Shown: positions 1-10,259 of the stretch, in pieces
How the letters are laid out: every line of letters begins with the position of its first letter
Position numbering within the stretch: the first letter of the stretch is position 1
Origin: Prorocentrum cordatum
Taxonomy: Eukaryota > Sar > Dinophyceae > Prorocentrales > Prorocentraceae
Assembly (NCBI GenBank): GCA_963575745.1
Contig: CAUYUJ010015732.1
Coordinates: forward strand, 146,001 to 210,000
Length of the DNA: 64,000 bases
Direction: 5' to 3'
The notes under the pieces: model-generated
Seen by the model: only the letters and a program-made list of their open reading frames with translations
What the model was told of the DNA's origin: nothing
The model's database searches: none
Program-made: the position numbers and the translations under genes

Positions 1-261
1 GGCCTACGCTGGCAGTGCTGGCGCGATTGCCGCGCTGGCCGCCGCGGGGGCCTCCGTCGAGTCCAGGACTCGGAGGTCGCTAGAGGCAGGTAGCCCCTGC
101 CCCAGGGGCCCGCAGCTTTTTGCGCCATTTTGGCGCCCCTGGTCCGAGGCCACGATGTATCTATGACCACCGCCTGGGAGATCGATCCCCCGGGCGGTGG
201 TCATAGATCAACCCTCGCCTCGCAATTTGGAGCCCCGGGGGCCTCGGGGCCTCGCCAGGTG

Positions 262-345
262 TGCCCTGGGGCCCGTCAGGGGTTCCCCCTGGAGAAAGCT
301 GGGGCCACTTCGGGCCAGGGCCACCTCTGGCAGCACCCGAAGGAC
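262..345 (+). repeat. Dispersed repeat, copy 1 (inverted partner at 1925-1995)
   Basis: This stretch contains AAAGCTGGGGCCA followed by GGCCA..CACCTCTGGCA.CACCCGAA. The reverse complement of 1925-1995 carries the same string with few changes, and both copies can be read as LEKAGA..GQGHLWQHP. It is therefore a short dispersed repeat with an inverted second copy about 1.6 kb away. No function is evident. Confidence 0.6.
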
Positions 346-412
346 AGAGGACGGGGGCCTGGCGGCGATTCACTGGGCCGCGGGCCAGGGGCACGCTCGG
401 CGGCACGAAATC

Positions 413-417
413 GTCGA

Positions 418-458
<41 letters not shown>

Positions 459-468
459 GCGTCGTCGT

Positions 469-521
<53 letters not shown>

Positions 522-525
522 TCGT

Positions 526-606
<81 letters not shown>

Positions 607-620
607 AGGCGTCGGCGTCG

Positions 621-674
<54 letters not shown>
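413..674. repeat. Triplet tract of alternating GTC and GGC-GTC blocks
   Basis: About 260 bp of near-perfect trinucleotide repeat. Pure CGT/GTC blocks at both ends and in the middle alternate with blocks of the hexamer GGCGTC. It is open in several frames (poly-Arg, poly-Val/Gly, poly-Ser/Ala), so the long open frames here are repeat artefacts. Confidence 0.9.
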
Positions 675-675
<1 letters not shown>

Positions 676-1840
676 AGAGTAAGCTATGTGGTTTCAGCTA
701 TTCGGTGCATGTGGCTAGTTTCGACCCCGCCGCCGGCGCCTCGGGAGAACAAGGTACACGTGCTGTTTCTCTAATACTCCCTTTGCTACCCTCCTTGTAG
801 TCCGACCAGGTGTACCCAGCCCTCCGACGACTCGATGTTTTCGAGTCTCGGGGCCCCAGACCTCTCGACCGTCTGACTCCCTGGGACGGTCCCAGGGGCG
901 AGACCAGCTTGCAGGAACCCAAACATGCGACAAACCCTCCGGGCCGATATTTTCGAGCTTCTGGAGTTCTGGACAGTTGACGCTCCCTGGCAAAAGGCCT
1001 CACCCCTCGCCGCTCCATTCCGTAGCGGCTTGCATCCTGCCCGTTGCCCGCCAGCAGAAGGAATCATGAACAGGAATTGGTGAAAGGGATGGGACAGTGC
1101 ACGAAAGCAGACGTCACTCCTCTGGACGCGCCCTGATGACAGCCTCACTCGAAGGAGGAAGAGAAGTGGGAGGGGGGACTTGTGGCAGCCCTCCTCTGCA
1201 CGCCGCCGAGGCACGCGGGGGCCCTGCTCTCCGTGCTTTCCGCCAGGGCCGCGCTGGAGGGCGAGGACCTTTCCGGCGTCGCCCGAAGACGGGGCCGGAG
1301 CGAGAGTGAGGTGATGACCAGGGGGTGGTGGGCAGGGCCCGGCAAGCTCCGCAGATTTCAGGGCCCCATGTTCTCATGTGAACACCTCCCTTGGCCCGGC
1401 CCCCGGGTGTGCCGCGAACGTGCCTCGGGCCATGACCTGCTATCCGCTCTCTTGGACCGCCCTCTCTTTCTTGGACGCCCCCGAAAAGGCGAGGCCGGAG
1501 CCAGTAGGGCCGGCTGGAGGATCACGCCGTAGCGCCGGATCGCCAGACTTCTAGAGTTTCGAGAATATCTAGCCTGAGGTCTTCCTGTATTTTCAGTCTC
1601 CTGCAGGCATGTTCTGAACCTTAGGGCTGGCAGTAAAAACGACTCTGGGCGAACAGCCGGTCACAGGGAACGCATGCCGAGTAGGCCATGGGGTTCCCAC
1701 GCACAAAGCTCGAGTCTCTTTTCCCTGTCCGTGCCCTCCTCCGCACTTTCTGCGCCCTTCTTCGCTTTGCTTCTCCCCAGTGTTTCACACATCCTCGGCG
1801 GCACGCGTCGACAGACTTGATTCGCGCTGTCGCTGGGGCA
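675..1840. other. No gene recognised; holds minus-strand copies of a 50-bp dispersed repeat
   Basis: No convincing exon is seen. On the minus strand, 818-875 and 940-985 carry a short repeat with the core CTCGAAAA.ATCG followed by a G-rich end. The same repeat occurs on the plus strand at 1841-1885, 26895-26950 and, weaker, 27360-27392. Confidence 0.5.
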
Positions 1841-1885
1841 CCGAGGCTCCAAAATATGGAGGCGTCGGAGGTCTGGATCGGCGAT
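1841..1885 (+). repeat. Copy of the CTCGAAAA-type dispersed repeat
   Basis: Reads CCGAGGCTCCAAAATATGGA then GGCGTCGGAGGTCTG. It is close to 26911-26948 on the same strand and to the reverse complement of 818-875. Confidence 0.5.
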
Positions 1886-1924
1886 GCGGCGCGATCCGAA
1901 GCCCTGTGCTCTCCATCCAGGCGT

Positions 1925-1995
1925 TCGGGTGTTGCCAGAGGTGACCCTGGCCATGGTTGGCCCCAGCTTTTTCCAGACGGGCTTCCAGAGCACCC
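1925..1995 (-). repeat. Dispersed repeat, inverted copy of 262-345
   Basis: The reverse complement contains AAAAAGCTGGGGCCAACCAT and GGTCACCTCTGGCAACACCC, matching 285-340 on the plus strand. Confidence 0.6.
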
Positions 1996-2039
1996 CGCAC
2001 GAGTCAAAGAGGAACAATGGATAAACATACACTGTCGAC

Positions 2040-2125
2040 GCCCTCTGGCCCCGCACCTGGCGCGTTCCGCGCGCCAGGGAGGGGTGTCCAGCGCCGATCC
2101 AAGAAATCCGCGCGGAGCTCCGAGG
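2040..2125 (+). repeat. Copy of the GATCCAAGAA dispersed repeat
   Basis: Contains CAGCGCCGATCCAAGAAATC followed by CGCGCGGAGCTCC. Very similar strings lie at 31068-31110 (plus), 51185-51260 (minus), 51330-51400 (minus) and 51405-51470 (plus). The copies can be read as Q.RSKKSAR.S. It looks like a short mobile or MITE-like repeat rather than a gene. Confidence 0.65.
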
Positions 2126-2380
2126 CTCCAACATGGAGGGAGAAGCTGAGGTAGCCTTGGTGCTAGGATCGCTCCTGGCAACCTCCGAGACGCCGCCGAA
2201 TGTGTCGGAAGTGCGGCGCGATCTTCCAACCTCGGTCGCTCGGGAAGCAGCAGGCAAGAGCGCACGCTGGAGGGGCGAGGGCCGTCGTCGGCGGCGGTCG
2301 TCAGGGTCGTCGGCGGCGGCCAGCGGGGGCGATCCCGGGCGGCGGCCCAGGGAAGCGAGGAGGGGGGCTGCCGGCCACTG

Positions 2381-2830
2381 TTGCTCGGGACTCCCCCCCA
2401 AACCTCAAGGGATTGTGGCGCCATCCCCCTCGAGGACGCGGAGGGGCGCACCGCGCTGCACTACGCCGCGGCGCGGGGGCTCCTGGAGGCGGCGGAGACG
2501 CTGGTGGGCGCGCGCGCGAGGCTGGAGGCGCGGAGCGAGCGGGCCGTGACGCCCCTGCAGGTGGCCAGCGAGCGCGGCCACGCGGAGCTCGTGAGAGCCC
2601 TCTGCGCCGCGGGCGCGGACACCGCCGCGCGGGCGGACGCGGCGCGCATGACGCCGCTGCTCGCCGCGGCGGCGACAGGGCACGCGGAGGTGATCGCCGC
2701 GCTGGCGGCGGCGGGCGCGGCGCCCGGGCTGCCGGACGCGGAGGGCAGGTCGGCGCTGCACGTGGCCGCCGCCCACGGGCAGGCGGAGGCGGTTCGCCCC
2801 CTGCTGTCCATGGGGCTCGAGGCCCGGGGG
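2381..2830 (+). CDS. Ankyrin-repeat exon (partial gene)
   Basis: The frame from about 2430 to 2829 encodes four consecutive ankyrin repeats. Typical words are DAEGRTALHYAAARG, TPLQVASERGHAELVRAL, TPLLAAAATGHAEVIAAL and GRSALHVAAAHGQAEAVRPL. Ankyrin repeats are about 33-residue helix-turn-helix protein-binding units. The frame stays open to 3331, but after residue 150 it runs into a G tract and low-complexity sequence, so the exon probably ends near 2826. No start codon is certain: the repeat begins close to a possible acceptor (CTCGAG, 2427-2432) and the ATG-like start at 2381 precedes it by a short unconserved stretch. The rest of the gene was not found. A single ankyrin unit also occurs at 26612-26695, on the same strand. 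Confidence 0.6.
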
Positions 2831-2849
2831 GGGGGGGGCCCAACCGGGC

Positions 2850-3110
2850 CGAGCGAAGGCCCAGGCCAGCGGCCGCTGGCCAGGCCCTCTTGCCTTGGTC
2901 GGCCAGCCAGCGTAATCACTCCTTCGAGAGAGGGTCGCCGAGCTGGCCTTCTCCAGGGGGCAGCGCGAGGGCGCAAAGACAGCGCGCGTCTCGCACCGCG
3001 AAGCACGGCGCGCGTGCAGCTGGCGTCGTCGTCGTCCTCCTCCTCCTCCTCCTCCTTCTCCGAGACAGGGAGGGAGAATGAGAGAGAGGGAGAGGGAGTC
3101 GGACGACGAG
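2850..3110. other. No gene recognised; short TCC tract
   Basis: GC-rich sequence with a GTC/TCC tract at about 3023-3055 and a GAGAGAGGGAG tract after it. No exon with convincing protein character. Confidence 0.4.
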
Positions 3111-3113
3111 ATC

Positions 3114-3246
3114 TATGCATATACATCGACCCTGGCGTGGCCCAGTCCTGGGCCAAGGATTGGTGTGGCAGGCCCTCCTGGCCTGGCCAGGGAGGCGTAT
3201 GTACCGATCCTTGGCCTAGGACGAGCTTGGCCAGGGACGATGCATA
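3114..3246. repeat. Imperfect inverted repeat, MITE-like
   Basis: The left end (TATGCATATACATCG, CCCTGGC, GGGCCAAGGATTGG) is mirrored by the right end, whose reverse complement starts TATGCATCGTCCCTGGCCAA and continues GGCCAAGGATCGGTA. The arms are about 50 bp, imperfect, with a short centre that is itself palindromic (GGCCTGGCC). Confidence 0.5.
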
Positions 3247-4165
3247 CAGGCAAGACGCTGTAGCAGGGACCACTTTGGGCTCAGGTGGGGCTCTGGTTCT
3301 CGGGCTGCTCGTTAGATCCAGGGTTGCTTGAGAGTGTACGAGTTTTAACGGCACAACTCGTACAAGCAGAACAGTCGACCAGGCCCTGCTAGGCCACTCG
3401 ACGACCCGCGGGAAAAACGGACCCTCGGGACCCCCAAAGGAGAGAGGGCGCACACTTTTTGCTGATGACAGCGGCGGCAGTGTGCGCCGTCCTTGGCAGC
3501 CTGGAGCGCGGGCCCTGTGGCTCCGCGCCCCGGCCTGTGGCAGCGGGAGCGCCTGCTCCCCCCATTGCACTTGAGAAAGAGGATTCGCCACTCACGCCAG
3601 TCTCCGGCGCTTGGCGCGGCCGGCGGCTGCGGCGTGCAATGGTGCCCGGCTGCGCTCGCTGCGGCAGCCAGCGGTGCAGCCGCGGGCCCCTCCGGCCCGG
3701 CTGCACTAGAGGTGCCCAGCATTTGGCCGATGGCCACCCAGCCTTCCTCGTTTGGCCGGCGGCGGCCCCCCCCAGGCGGCGGGGGGGGAAGCGGCAGCGG
3801 CTGGTCTTGCGCTGGGCGGCACGGTGCGCCGCTGGCGCTGCGCCGCCGGCGCTGCAGTCGCGGGTCCCTCCAGCCCCGGTGCACTAGGCGCCCAGCACTG
3901 GCTGATAGACGCCCAGCTCTCCTCAGGTGGCGGCCCCAGCCCCCAGCGGGGGCGCCGGCGCGCCCGCGGCTGGCGCCCTTGGGGGGGCGGGTGTGGCTGT
4001 GGGGCTGCCTCTTCGAGTGGGCCCGGCTGCCGGGATGTGTCTTGGGCGGCTTCGGCATCCTCCTCCTCGAAGTGGATGCGCCTTGGTCCGCCCCTCGGGC
4101 CCGCCCCGAGGTTTGAGCCTGTCCTCGGCTGGTGCGGCTCGCGCCCAGGCTGTGCGCATTGGCTT
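3247..4165. other. No gene recognised; very GC-rich with open frames on both strands
   Basis: Long open frames occur on both strands, but their composition (Pro, Gly, Ala, Arg) is what random GC-rich DNA gives. The minus strand directly follows the recombinase remnant at 4170-5150 and may hold its decayed downstream part. I cannot support a protein here. Confidence 0.4.
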
Positions 4166-4169
4166 TCGT

Positions 4170-5150
4170 CAACTTGTAGCCGACGTGCAGCGAGGTCGTG
4201 TCTCCTGCCATGCTGGCTGCCACGCCCCTCGTGCCTTCGTTCGCCTCCCACGGGTACCTGTGGAACGAGGTGCTGCTCCATCGTCCGAATTCCTCTTAAT
4301 CAGCTCGACATCCGGGTAGATGTGGTGGATGACCGTGGCGCCTCCGATGCGCAGCGAATGGCGTTCGCATGCGATCTGCCAGGGGGCCTGCCTCTTGCGA
4401 CCTGCTCGAGCACCTCTTGCAGCCGCTCCCGCTTTACCGGCGCCTCATCCTGTCGGCGGCACAGCGGGAGATGCCTCTCGGTCGCGAGGCGCTCCGGGAA
4501 GCACCGCTGCAAGGCCGCCAGCGCCGGGGATAGCGCCTCGCCGGCACGGTAGTGGTTGCGTGCCGCCCCGGCCTCCAATTGATCGGCCTTGCCTCAGGTT
4601 CGCCGTGTGACGTCCATCGTGGCGAGCGGCCACGTCGCCTCCCGTAAGCGCCTTGCCGGGGCCCCAAGCCTCCGCCCCGCGCGTGCTCCCCGATTCGCGT
4701 CCGGAAGAATCTGGCGATAGCCAGCGCGTGCCAGATCGCCGCGTGATCCGGCACGGCAGCTGGGCGGTTCTTAGCCAGGACCAGCTTCATCATGCGCGCC
4801 GTGCCGGGCAGCTTACGCGGGCGGGCGCCATCTCGGCGCGCGAGCCCCCTCAGGGACGGCCAGGCCCGCGGCTTGCCCGCCAGCGTGCCCCCCGCTCCGA
4901 TCGCCAAGTGCAGGTGTTTGATGCCGGAGAGGCGTTGCTTGACCGTCCTCAGTGCCTTCGTCATGGTCACGCTCAGGAGCGCGATGGACAGCAGCAGCTC
5001 CCAGTCATCGTTGCGACGCTCGTCCACCGCTCCCGGATCCGACAGAACTGTGCCTACTGCCTCCAGCCCAGCTCGGAGACGTTGCACGTGCTGTCAGCGA
5101 CCGCCTCCGACACCATTTGGACGTTCGCGTTCTCAAGATCCGCGAAGTAG
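4170..5150 (-). pseudogene. Tyrosine recombinase remnant (DIRS-like or related element), frameshifted
   Basis: Reading the minus strand, pieces in different frames line up with a tyrosine recombinase (phage-integrase fold). About 5150-5085 reads STCNVSELGWRQ. 5080-4750 reads TVKQRLSGIKHLHLAIG, then AGKPRAWPSLRGLARR and RKLP, ending in ARFFRTRIGE, which resembles the Arg I region (R.xE). 4578-4400 reads RNHYRAGEALSPALAALQRC and HLPL, then VKRERLQEVLEQ. 4225-4165 reads GVAASMAG. At least three frame changes are needed, so the gene looks dead. DIRS-type retrotransposons and Cryptons carry such enzymes. No matching reverse transcriptase was found beside it, so the element type is open. Dinoflagellate copies of this family are familiar to me, but this was not searched. 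Confidence 0.6.
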
Positions 5151-5289
5151 TGTTGGCCCCCGATCGGGGCGCTGCCTGCGCGGCGCGGCTGGTGCGCCAC
5201 GGGCAGTGCGCGCGCGCGCGCCGCGGGCGGTCCGCGCCTGCGCCCGCGTCTCGGAAGAAGCCAACCCTGGGGTCGCCAGGTTCTAGAAT

Positions 5290-5730
5290 CTAGAACCCAT
5301 GCAAAGACCAGATTAAAACTAGATCTGTATATACATTCTAGATCCGGCCTCATAAAGTAGATCCATCCATGAATATTACACCCGACTATGAAATACATAC
5401 ACTGAATACGAGCGCTCCTGACAATCACCATAAAAAACAGCGCCAGACCTCCCTCCATCCTTCCCTCCCCGCTCCCCCCCCTCCCCAGATTAGCACGAGC
5501 ATTTCGGATCGGCCATCCATGTGATGTTCCCCTTCTCTCTCTCTCCCTCTCTCTCTCTCTCTGTTTCTCTCTCTCTCTCTCTATCGAAAGCATACCCGTA
5601 ATTCATATAAAAAACATACGCGTGGGTGATTATCTAAAACTTCCCGCCTCATTATTCCTCCGCCCTCCCCCTCTCTTCTCTCCCTCTCCTCCCTCGCCAT
5701 CCCTCCCCGCGAGCACCGACACCTGACCCT
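5290..5730. other. Non-coding; contains a CT-rich microsatellite
   Basis: AT-richer sequence followed by a pyrimidine tract at 5530-5585 with runs of TCTCTC, then further CT-rich sequence to about 5710. No gene seen. Confidence 0.6.
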
Positions 5731-5732
5731 CC

Positions 5733-6010
5733 ACTACGACGCACCACTACCACATAACACGATTCAGGTTACCGCACAACGCACCACGGCCAAGCGCCAC
5801 CACCACGCACCACCGCGCAAATCGGCCACGCACCACGGCCACGCACCACCGCCACGACGCGCCTGCGCCACGCACCACGACCACGCACCTCCGCGCAACA
5901 CCCCGCGCGCCATCGCGCGCGCACCATACTGAACGCACCGCGCGCCACGACCGCGCGCCACGAAAGGCAACCGCGCGCCACGCAACACGAACACGCGCCA
6001 CGCACGGTCG
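5733..6010. repeat. Minisatellite of CACGCACCAC-type units
   Basis: About 280 bp of short units of the form CACGCACCACGGC or CGCGCGCCACGA, giving a strong A/C versus G/T strand bias. Open in two minus-strand frames because of the repeat. Confidence 0.75.
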
Positions 6011-6424
6011 TAGTCGTTGTAGTCGCAGTCGTCGATGTCGGGGTGGTTGCCGCCTTGCCCGGGGGAGGGGGCGCGGCGGGGTACGAAATAAGCCATGGGC
6101 GGGGTGGTATGGGCGGGCAAGGGGGCGGGTGCGCAGGGGCGCTGAGGGGACGGGCGGAAGAGGAAGGAGCGGGGGGAACATTAGCGAAAAGCAGGGGCTA
6201 GAAGGGCGGATGGGAACGCACGGACTGATGGGGACAGGGATGGAGGGAAGGAGGGGCAGCAGCGAAATGCAAAGGACGAGCAGTGGGAGGAGGGGAGGGA
6301 TGATGATATATCGCTCGCTTGCTGCGCCACAGCTGTTCTGGCTTCGAGGATGTGGCCCGACCGCACATTCATTCCAAGGGAGCCTTGGAAGACCCCGATC
6401 GGCTGCTCACTCTCGAGGGGCGGG

Positions 6425-9400
6425 ATGGCGTCTGATGCGCCAGTGCAAGTTATCGAGTCGCCCGACTGGCCCCCGCCGACGAGCCCCAGCCCGACGGACA
6501 CAGCCGTCACAGTGCCAGCTACCCCGCCCCAGTGGCGCGAGTCGCAGGTGCCAGCTTCGCAGCCCCCTCCAGAGGCGATTGAGTCGCAGGTGCCAGCGTC
6601 GCAGCCCCCAGAGGCGATTGAGTCGCAGGTGCCAGCTTCGCAGCCCCCTCCGACTCCAGAGGTGATTGAGTCGCAGGTGCCAGCTTCGCAGCCCCCACCA
6701 GCGATGGAGTCGCAGGCGCAGCAGCAGTGGGGTCACGACGCCCAGCCGGCTGCGTGGCATGGGACAGGCGCGCCTGCCACCCCAGCGGGGGCAGCCACGC
6801 CAGCGACGCCGCATGCGAGTGGCGGGCCTGGCGCACTGGGTAACCTAAATTTGGGGATGATGGGGATGGGGGAAGGGACTGGGAGTGGAGGGGGAAAGGG
6901 AGGAGCAGGAGTAAGGGGGTGGCGCGATGATAGCGGGGTGGGAGATTGGACGAGGATGTCGATGAGCGAGCGGAGAAGGAGGACGAAGGGGGGCCGCGGA
7001 GGATGAGTAGGAGGAGTGGGTGCCAGGGAGTGGGAGGAGGAAGGATGGGCGAGCGGGGGGAAACTGAGAGGAGACGGAGCGGGAGGATGATAGGGGGAAC
7101 ATGAGTTTTCGGGTGATGCGTTTATCTTCGCACACTAGTGTAACTCATCATTGATCGGCACGTCCCCCCGCCGTCGCCCAGGTGCGCAGCAGTCCCCCGA
7201 CATGGATCCCGACGCGGAGCTGGATGCGCAGTCCCAGAGAATGCTGTCGGAGTTCGACACCCCCGAGAAGATCTCAACCATGATGAAAGACAAGTTCAAG
7301 CCCTTGACAGAAGGACGCCCGATGCCGCCACTGAGTAGAGAGGGATGGGACGGGGGAAGGGCGCGGACGGAGGGGGTGGGAGACTTGTTGATAAGGGAGG
7401 CGTGAACTGAATGGGGCGAGGGGAGGGTCGGGGACGGGGGAGGTGCCCCAGAAGATTATTCAGGGCGGCAGCTGTTCTGCATCATGTTTTCTACCGCCTC
7501 CCTCGTTCCTCACGCCTCTCTCTTCGCCCCTCACTCGTCCCTCTCTAGCTCTCCTCCTCCCTCCCCATCGCCCTCCTTCCCCTCGCACTCCTCCTGGCCC
7601 ATCCTTCCCATGCTTCCCCTCCGCCCCCTCCGCGTCTCAACGGCCCCCGACGCCGACGAAACGCTCTCGGCGAGGCGCGGCTGTTGGAGACCGCTTCAAG
7701 ATGAGGTTACTCCGAATGCCTGGTGGAAACATCCGAAACTTCAACACTCCCGCCACGTCCACAGTCTCGTCGACGTCCATTGCCGTCGTCGTGTGAGTAG
7801 CCGTTTTTTGGCTCCAGATTGCATCTGGTGTTTTACAGATCTACGCCCCGTGGATCGTGCGGCGAGGCTCGTCGATGGCACACGCTGGCCCGCCCGATGA
7901 CGCCGCCGACGACGATTCGGCGGCCCCCCAGGCTAAGAAGAAGGGGAAGGCTCGGGCAGGTTCGGCGTGGCACTGCGACATGGACAGGCTGAAAGACGAG
8001 ATGCTAGCGGCCATTCCAAGCGACGCATCTGGCGCGAAGCTGCTCGCGTATCGGGAGACGTTTGCAGGGCAGAGAGACGAGGAAGAACTGTGCAAGAACC
8101 TTTGGCTGCGGGACGTGCCGAGAGGCGTGCCCCAATCAAATATGAAGGCCGCGCTGCTTCACGTGGCGACAGAGCGAGAGTCCATCTGGAAATTAGCAGA
8201 CGATAAGGAGGGGTGGTCCACGCGCCAGGCCTTTCGGATCAGAGCCATGGTCAGAGATATCAGTCAGGCCGTGCTGAAAGCCACAACGAGACCAGGCTCG
8301 TGCCCGCCATGGGTCAAACTCTTCATCACCGAGGACGACGACGCCGCCGCGGACGACGGCGGCATGCCCGGGCAGGACAGTGATGACGCAGACGACGCCG
8401 ACGAGGTTCCAGAGGCCGCGGCAGCCTCAGAGCCGATGGCAACAGCATCCGCTGGCGGTGGAGACACGCCCCTTGCCATCAACCCCGATGGCAGCAGCGA
8501 CGGTGCCCCTCTCTACAAGTACGAGTTCTTCTGGGAAACGATGGCCCGAGGGAGGTTTAGCATTGGGGCCCGCTCTCGCGGCGAAGATCACTGGAACTCA
8601 CTGTGGATCACTGGGTGCAGTGACTCACGGTGAGTTCCAGTGATCTTCGCCGCCACGAGCGTGCCCTAATGCTGTAACCGCACAGGCAGCGCATCGCAGT
8701 TTGGTGATCGGCCCCAACAAGATGAAGCCCCCCGAGCTGGCGTTGCCGTTCGAGGTGAATGAGTCCGACGACGATTCGAAGCTTGTCATCGCGCGCTGGG
8801 AAGATGGCGACTATTGGGAGATGAACTTGTTAACGGTTGGCAAGCTGAGGAGTCACCGCGCGCTCGAGTTCAAGAAAAATCCAGGTGGTGACCCGCATTG
8901 GACAGGGAATAAGGACAACGTAGACTGGAAGCTCGTGTACAGGACAGATCGCAGCCTGCTGCTGAGCATTCAGAGCTGGGGCCCCGAGGACACCGACTGG
9001 GTGCAGAGGCTGCAGCTAGTGATCGGCCATATGACCGACGACGAGAAGGCCAAGGCCATCGATGGGCTCAAACATATCGCAGTCAGCATGATGGAGGGCT
9101 CCTTGACGAAGGAGGACGCTGACATCAAGAAGTTGGAGTACGCAGTGAAGCCGAAGAGGATTCCACTGAAGCGCCGCCCAGCAGCGGGCGGGGGGGGCGC
9201 TGTGATGAAGCGCCCAGCGGCAGCGACCAGCCCAGAGCAGGCGAGTGCAGCTCAATCGGTCGAGGAGGCGCTCGGCGAGCTTCTCGGCAAGGACATCGGG
9301 GGCGGCGCGGACACCGTCGCCAACGAGAAGAGCGACGGCAGTGGCGGTCATGCACATGCTGAAGCTGACGACGATGACGCACCCTTAGTAGTCAAGAAGA

Positions 9401-9690
9401 GGCCAGCAGCGAAGTCACTTTCGGCGCCAGTTACGGTACGCAAGCGCATTGCTGCCGCTCCAGCTTCGGAGAAGCCAGCGGCGAAGGCGCTGGCCAGTCC
9501 AGGTACCGCGGCGCCCGCGGATGGCAAGGGCATTGAGCACGTTGGCATCCTGGACCCCACGCAGGCGCCGCCCGCCGCGGCCACGCCAGAGTCTGTAGAG
9601 CCAGCGCCTGCAGCGTTCCAGCCTGCGCCGCCCAAGCCAGCGCCGTCAATAGATTGGTGCATGCCGCCGCCTGGCGCAGATTTCTGGTAG
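6425..9690 (+). CDS. Gene A: hypothetical nuclear-type protein with KRPAA motifs, at least four exons
   Basis: Proposed exons are 6425-6839, 7182-about 7334, possibly one within 7630-7792, 7839-8554 and 8700-9690 (stop). Two junctions are phase-consistent GT-AG introns: 6840-7181 (342 nt, joining ..GPGALG to AQQSPDMD..) and 8555-8699 (145 nt, joining ..WETMARG to SLVIGPNK..). The N terminus is Pro-rich, with four copies of a 14-residue repeat ending ESQVPASQPPP. The middle part (7839-8554) has a KKKGKA basic patch, a charged helical region and an acidic stretch (EDDDAAADD). The last exon has a W-rich segment (ARWEDGDYWEMNLL), then basic PAA motifs (LKRRPAA, MKRPAAA, KKRPAAK) and a Pro/Ala-rich tail ending GADFW. 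KRPAA resembles a nuclear-localisation core. I do not recognise a function. It lies upstream of genes B-D on the same strand. The ATG at 6425 was chosen because the repeat-bearing frame starts there; trans-splicing would make an upstream leader invisible. Confidence 0.6.
6555..6705 (+). repeat. In-frame coding minisatellite in gene A
   Basis: Four tandem units of about 36-45 bp encode ESQVPASQPPPEAI-type repeats. Unit length varies by whole codons (extra PPT or missing P), so the frame is kept. This argues that the exon is or was translated. Confidence 0.7.
6840..7181 (+). other. Intron of gene A, purine-rich 5' half
   Basis: GT at 6840 and AG at 7180-7181 join phase-1 exon ends. The first 270 nt are almost pure G/A on the coding strand, and the last 60 nt are pyrimidine-rich. 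The next intron also starts with a purine block and then has a pyrimidine block. Confidence 0.6.
8552..8682. repeat. Introner-like inverted repeat filling an intron of gene A
   Basis: The two arms (about 8552-8602 and 8630-8681) are inverted copies over about 50 bp. The inner 22 bp (GCGAAGATCACTGGAACTCA and neighbours) are perfect, and the outer part has small indels (GGTTTAGCATT.GGGC against GGTTACAGCATTAGGGC). The left arm begins at the proposed GT donor (8555), and the right arm ends about 18 nt before the proposed AG (8699). The centre holds CACTG at 8589, 8599 and 8609 and CAGTG at 8618 and 8638, all in 10-bp phase. Confidence 0.75.
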
Positions 9691-10259
9691 TTCTCTCGCT
9701 GGCGCAGTTTGGCGCCGACTTGCGTTCGAGCAATAACACTGTCGAGCCCGAGTGGTGTTGCCCGGCTCGTCGCAGTCGCAACCACAATCATCGCATCGTC
9801 AGCTACATCGTCCAACATCTCATCACTTCTGATGTTATTTATTTCTCGACGTATCACCCCTTCCCCGTGTGTCGACCAAGTGTTGTGCGTGTGCTCTCAT
9901 CCACTGTCCGTCTGCATGCATGCTTCACACTTCGTGTCTCCCCCATCTCTATCGCATCCCTCTTCCTCTCGCTCGCAAGCCTCTGAACAACAAGGCTCGA
10001 CGCTACTTACTGCGCCTCCTCCTCCTCCTCCTCATCCTCCTCCTGCTAACCCCATCCTCCTCATCCTCCTCCGCCTCCTCCTCCTCCTCCTATGCACCCC
10101 CTCTCATCATGCCTTGTATCATCCGCCGTCCACCGTCCTCCCATCACGGTCGGGTCCAGTGCCGTCACATCTTGCGCCCTCGTCCTAACACCAATCCTGG
10201 AGATTGCTATCATGTTGGACGTGTTGCACCCCTTCTGCGACTCATCGATAATCAATGGT
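9691..10259. other. Intergenic; CCT/TCC tract
   Basis: Follows the gene A stop. A pyrimidine tract of TCC triplets runs from about 10016 to 10095. No exon is supported before the CACTG repeat at 10260. Confidence 0.5.

Noticed and set aside
123-138. GCGCCATTTTGGCGCC resembles the middle of the spliced leader
   Set aside because: The match is 11 nt and the string is self-complementary (GCGCC...GGCGC), so a chance palindrome explains it; no leader end (CTCAAG) follows.
7795-7815. AGTAGCC-GTTTTTTGGCTCCAG looks like a degenerate spliced leader
   Set aside because: It needs a 2-nt insertion and two changes, and lies inside a probable gene A intron between GTGAGT and TTTTACAG.
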